The notes beneath the pieces are model-generated. The model did no database searches and had not been told where the DNA came from. It saw only the letters and a list, made by a program, of their open reading frames with translations. DNA of 64,000 bases from Lachnospiraceae bacterium (GTDB taxonomy: Bacteria > Bacillota > Clostridia > Lachnospirales > Lachnospiraceae), in the NCBI GenBank assembly GCA_014804795.1, contig JAAUZC010000036.1, positions 147,609 through 211,608 on the forward strand, given 5' to 3'. The position numbers were made by a program, and so were the translations under genes. How positions within the stretch are numbered: the first letter of the stretch is position 1; each line of letters starts with the position of its first letter. Below are positions 63,238-64,000 of the stretch, piece by piece.

Positions 63238-63768
63238 TTGTTTTATGTTATACAGGTAGCACCGGGAAAAGAGGATGAAACAGAGATGTATATCATGGAA
63301 AGAGTACCTGAGAGGCTTTACTCATCATGCTTTCATCCTACACGCTGTATGAGAAAGAAATTTCATGGAAAATGGAGGGACAAGCGTGAGAAATTGCTGC
63401 CCGGATATGTGTTTATAGAAAGTGAAAAAGTATGTGAACTGTATCCGACGCTTCGCCGTATTCCGATGATGACAAAGCTTCTGGGATGGGAGAGGGAGTT
63501 TATCACTGCGCTCACCGAGCGGGAGACGGCGTGGCTTGAGAAGCTTGTTTCCATAGGGCGGGGTGGAAGCATTAATGGAGACGTACCGCTTTCTCAGGTA
63601 GAAGTAGACGAAAATGACGAGGTGAAGATTCTTTCCGGACCGCTGCAGGATATGGAGGGAATGATAAAGAAGATTAATCTCCATAAACGGATCGCAGAGG
63701 TTGAAGTAGAGTTTATGGGGAGAAAGACTATTATCTATCTGGGGATTGAGATGATAGAGAAGAAATAA
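63238..63768 (+). CDS. loaP: NusG-family transcription antiterminator LoaP
   Basis: A 176-aa NusG paralog. The NGN domain begins FYVIQVAPGKEDETEMYI and includes KLLPGYVFIESE; a C-terminal KOW domain (DENDEVKILSGPLQDMEGMIKKINLHKRIAEVEVEF) follows. LoaP proteins, described in Bacillus velezensis and widespread in Firmicutes, antiterminate long polysaccharide or natural-product operons. The TTG at 63238 is chosen because GGAGGG lies 7 bp upstream and it begins directly at the NGN fold; an ATG at 63163 adds 25 residues without similarity. A terminator at 63811-63836 and a sugar aminotransferase gene follow. Confidence 0.9.
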   Translation: MFYVIQVAPGKEDETEMYIMERVPERLYSSCFHPTRCMRKKFHGKWRDKREKLLPGYVFIESEKVCELYPTLRRIPMMTKLLGWEREFITALTERETAWLEKLVSIGRGGSINGDVPLSQVEVDENDEVKILSGPLQDMEGMIKKINLHKRIAEVEVEFMGRKTIIYLGIEMIEKK

Positions 63769-63810
63769 GAGGATGTTAATAAAATAGCAGTTGTTGTTAA
63801 ATTATAAGTT

Positions 63811-63836
63811 AAGCGCCGGAAGGCGCTTGTTTTTTT
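63811..63836 (+). terminator. intrinsic terminator between loaP and the next operon
   Basis: AAGCGCC (63811-63817), a GGAA tetraloop and GGCGCTT (63822-63828), followed by GTTTTTTT. The T run directly abuts the GGAAAGG ribosome site of the next gene, so the downstream operon must be reached by readthrough, antitermination or a hidden promoter. Confidence 0.92.
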
Positions 63837-63854
63837 GGAAAGGTATAAGAAACC

Positions 63855-64000
63855 ATGCAGATTCCGTTTTCACCGCCGGACATAACAGAGGCGGAAATAA
63901 ATGAAGTGACAGAAGCGCTGCGTTCCGGCTGGATCACCACCGGACCGCGGACAAAAGAACTGGAAAAGAAGTGTGCAGCATGGCTCGGCACACCAAAGAG
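63855..64000 (+). CDS. DegT/DnrJ/EryC1/StrS-type aminotransferase (partial, 5' end)
   Basis: The first 48 codons, cut by the window end. The protein begins MQIPFSPPDITEAEINEVTEALRSGWITTGPRTKELE, the standard start of PLP-dependent sugar aminotransferases that convert 4-keto or 3-keto nucleotide sugars to amino sugars (for example PglE or PseC). This fits with the 4,6-dehydratase at 57323, whose keto product could be its substrate. The PLP lysine lies outside the window. GGAAAGG is the ribosome site. It is the first gene after the loaP terminator. Confidence 0.88.
   Translation, partial: MQIPFSPPDITEAEINEVTEALRSGWITTGPRTKELEKKCAAWLGTPK

Overview
The window looks like a chromosome segment of a low-to-moderate GC, flagellated Clostridia member, most likely a Lachnospiraceae relative (inference). 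The evidence is the gene orders ftsE-ftsX-M23 peptidase-S41 peptidase, uvrB-uvrA, mbl-flhO-flhP, comFC-yvyF and cdaA-cdaR-glmM, a Gram-positive type LexA box, a Spo0A-type DNA-binding protein, strong AGGAGG-like ribosome sites and LoaP-linked polysaccharide genes. No rRNA, tRNA or CRISPR was seen.

Layout. (1) 1-31980 is mostly conserved core. It holds a CvfB-like RNA-binding protein, a tiny HPr-like protein, a CPBP protease, a YjfB motility protein and a TagA/WecG glycosyltransferase under back-to-back promoters. Next come a PucR/CdaR-type regulator, the ftsEX division module, a membrane protein, SOS-controlled uvrBA, mbl with flagellar rod genes, recD2, comFC/yvyF, two unknown membrane proteins, the c-di-AMP/glmM operon, HPr (whose leader carries a 59-bp tandem repeat), leuA and a DUF3048 lipoprotein. 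(2) 32182-43603 is an envelope-decoration region: a three-domain winged-helix/cytidylyltransferase/choline-kinase-like protein, a transporter with a small membrane partner, a TagB/TagF-like transferase, a YidC-domain/sulfatase-domain fusion, a dTDP-rhamnose reductase, a large membrane protein and a GtrB-like transferase. (3) 43631-44008 is a stand-alone Spo0A C-terminal domain on the minus strand. (4) 44287-53491 is a capsule/exopolysaccharide operon with an initiating phosphosugar transferase, a chain-length regulator, five glycosyltransferases and an EpsG-type polymerase. (5) 53564-55781 is a self-contained XRE / ImmA-IrrE protease / PIN-like nuclease module with its own promoter and palindrome. 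(6) 55829-61317 is decayed and rearranged: a broken Wzy-type polymerase, an inverted FlaA1/CapD-type dehydratase and two transposase remnants. (7) 61465-64000 has an intact O-antigen ligase/polymerase-like gene, then loaP, a strong intrinsic terminator, and the start of an aminotransferase gene in what is probably the next LoaP-controlled glycan operon.

The most unusual objects are the YidC-sulfatase fusion (37251-40022), the XRE-ImmA/IrrE-PIN triad (53678-55781), the trifunctional choline-type protein with its transporter pair (32316-35803), the repeated leader of the HPr gene (28352-28523) and the LoaP-terminator-operon junction (63238-63855). All functions are read from sequence motifs and gene order; no database search was run.
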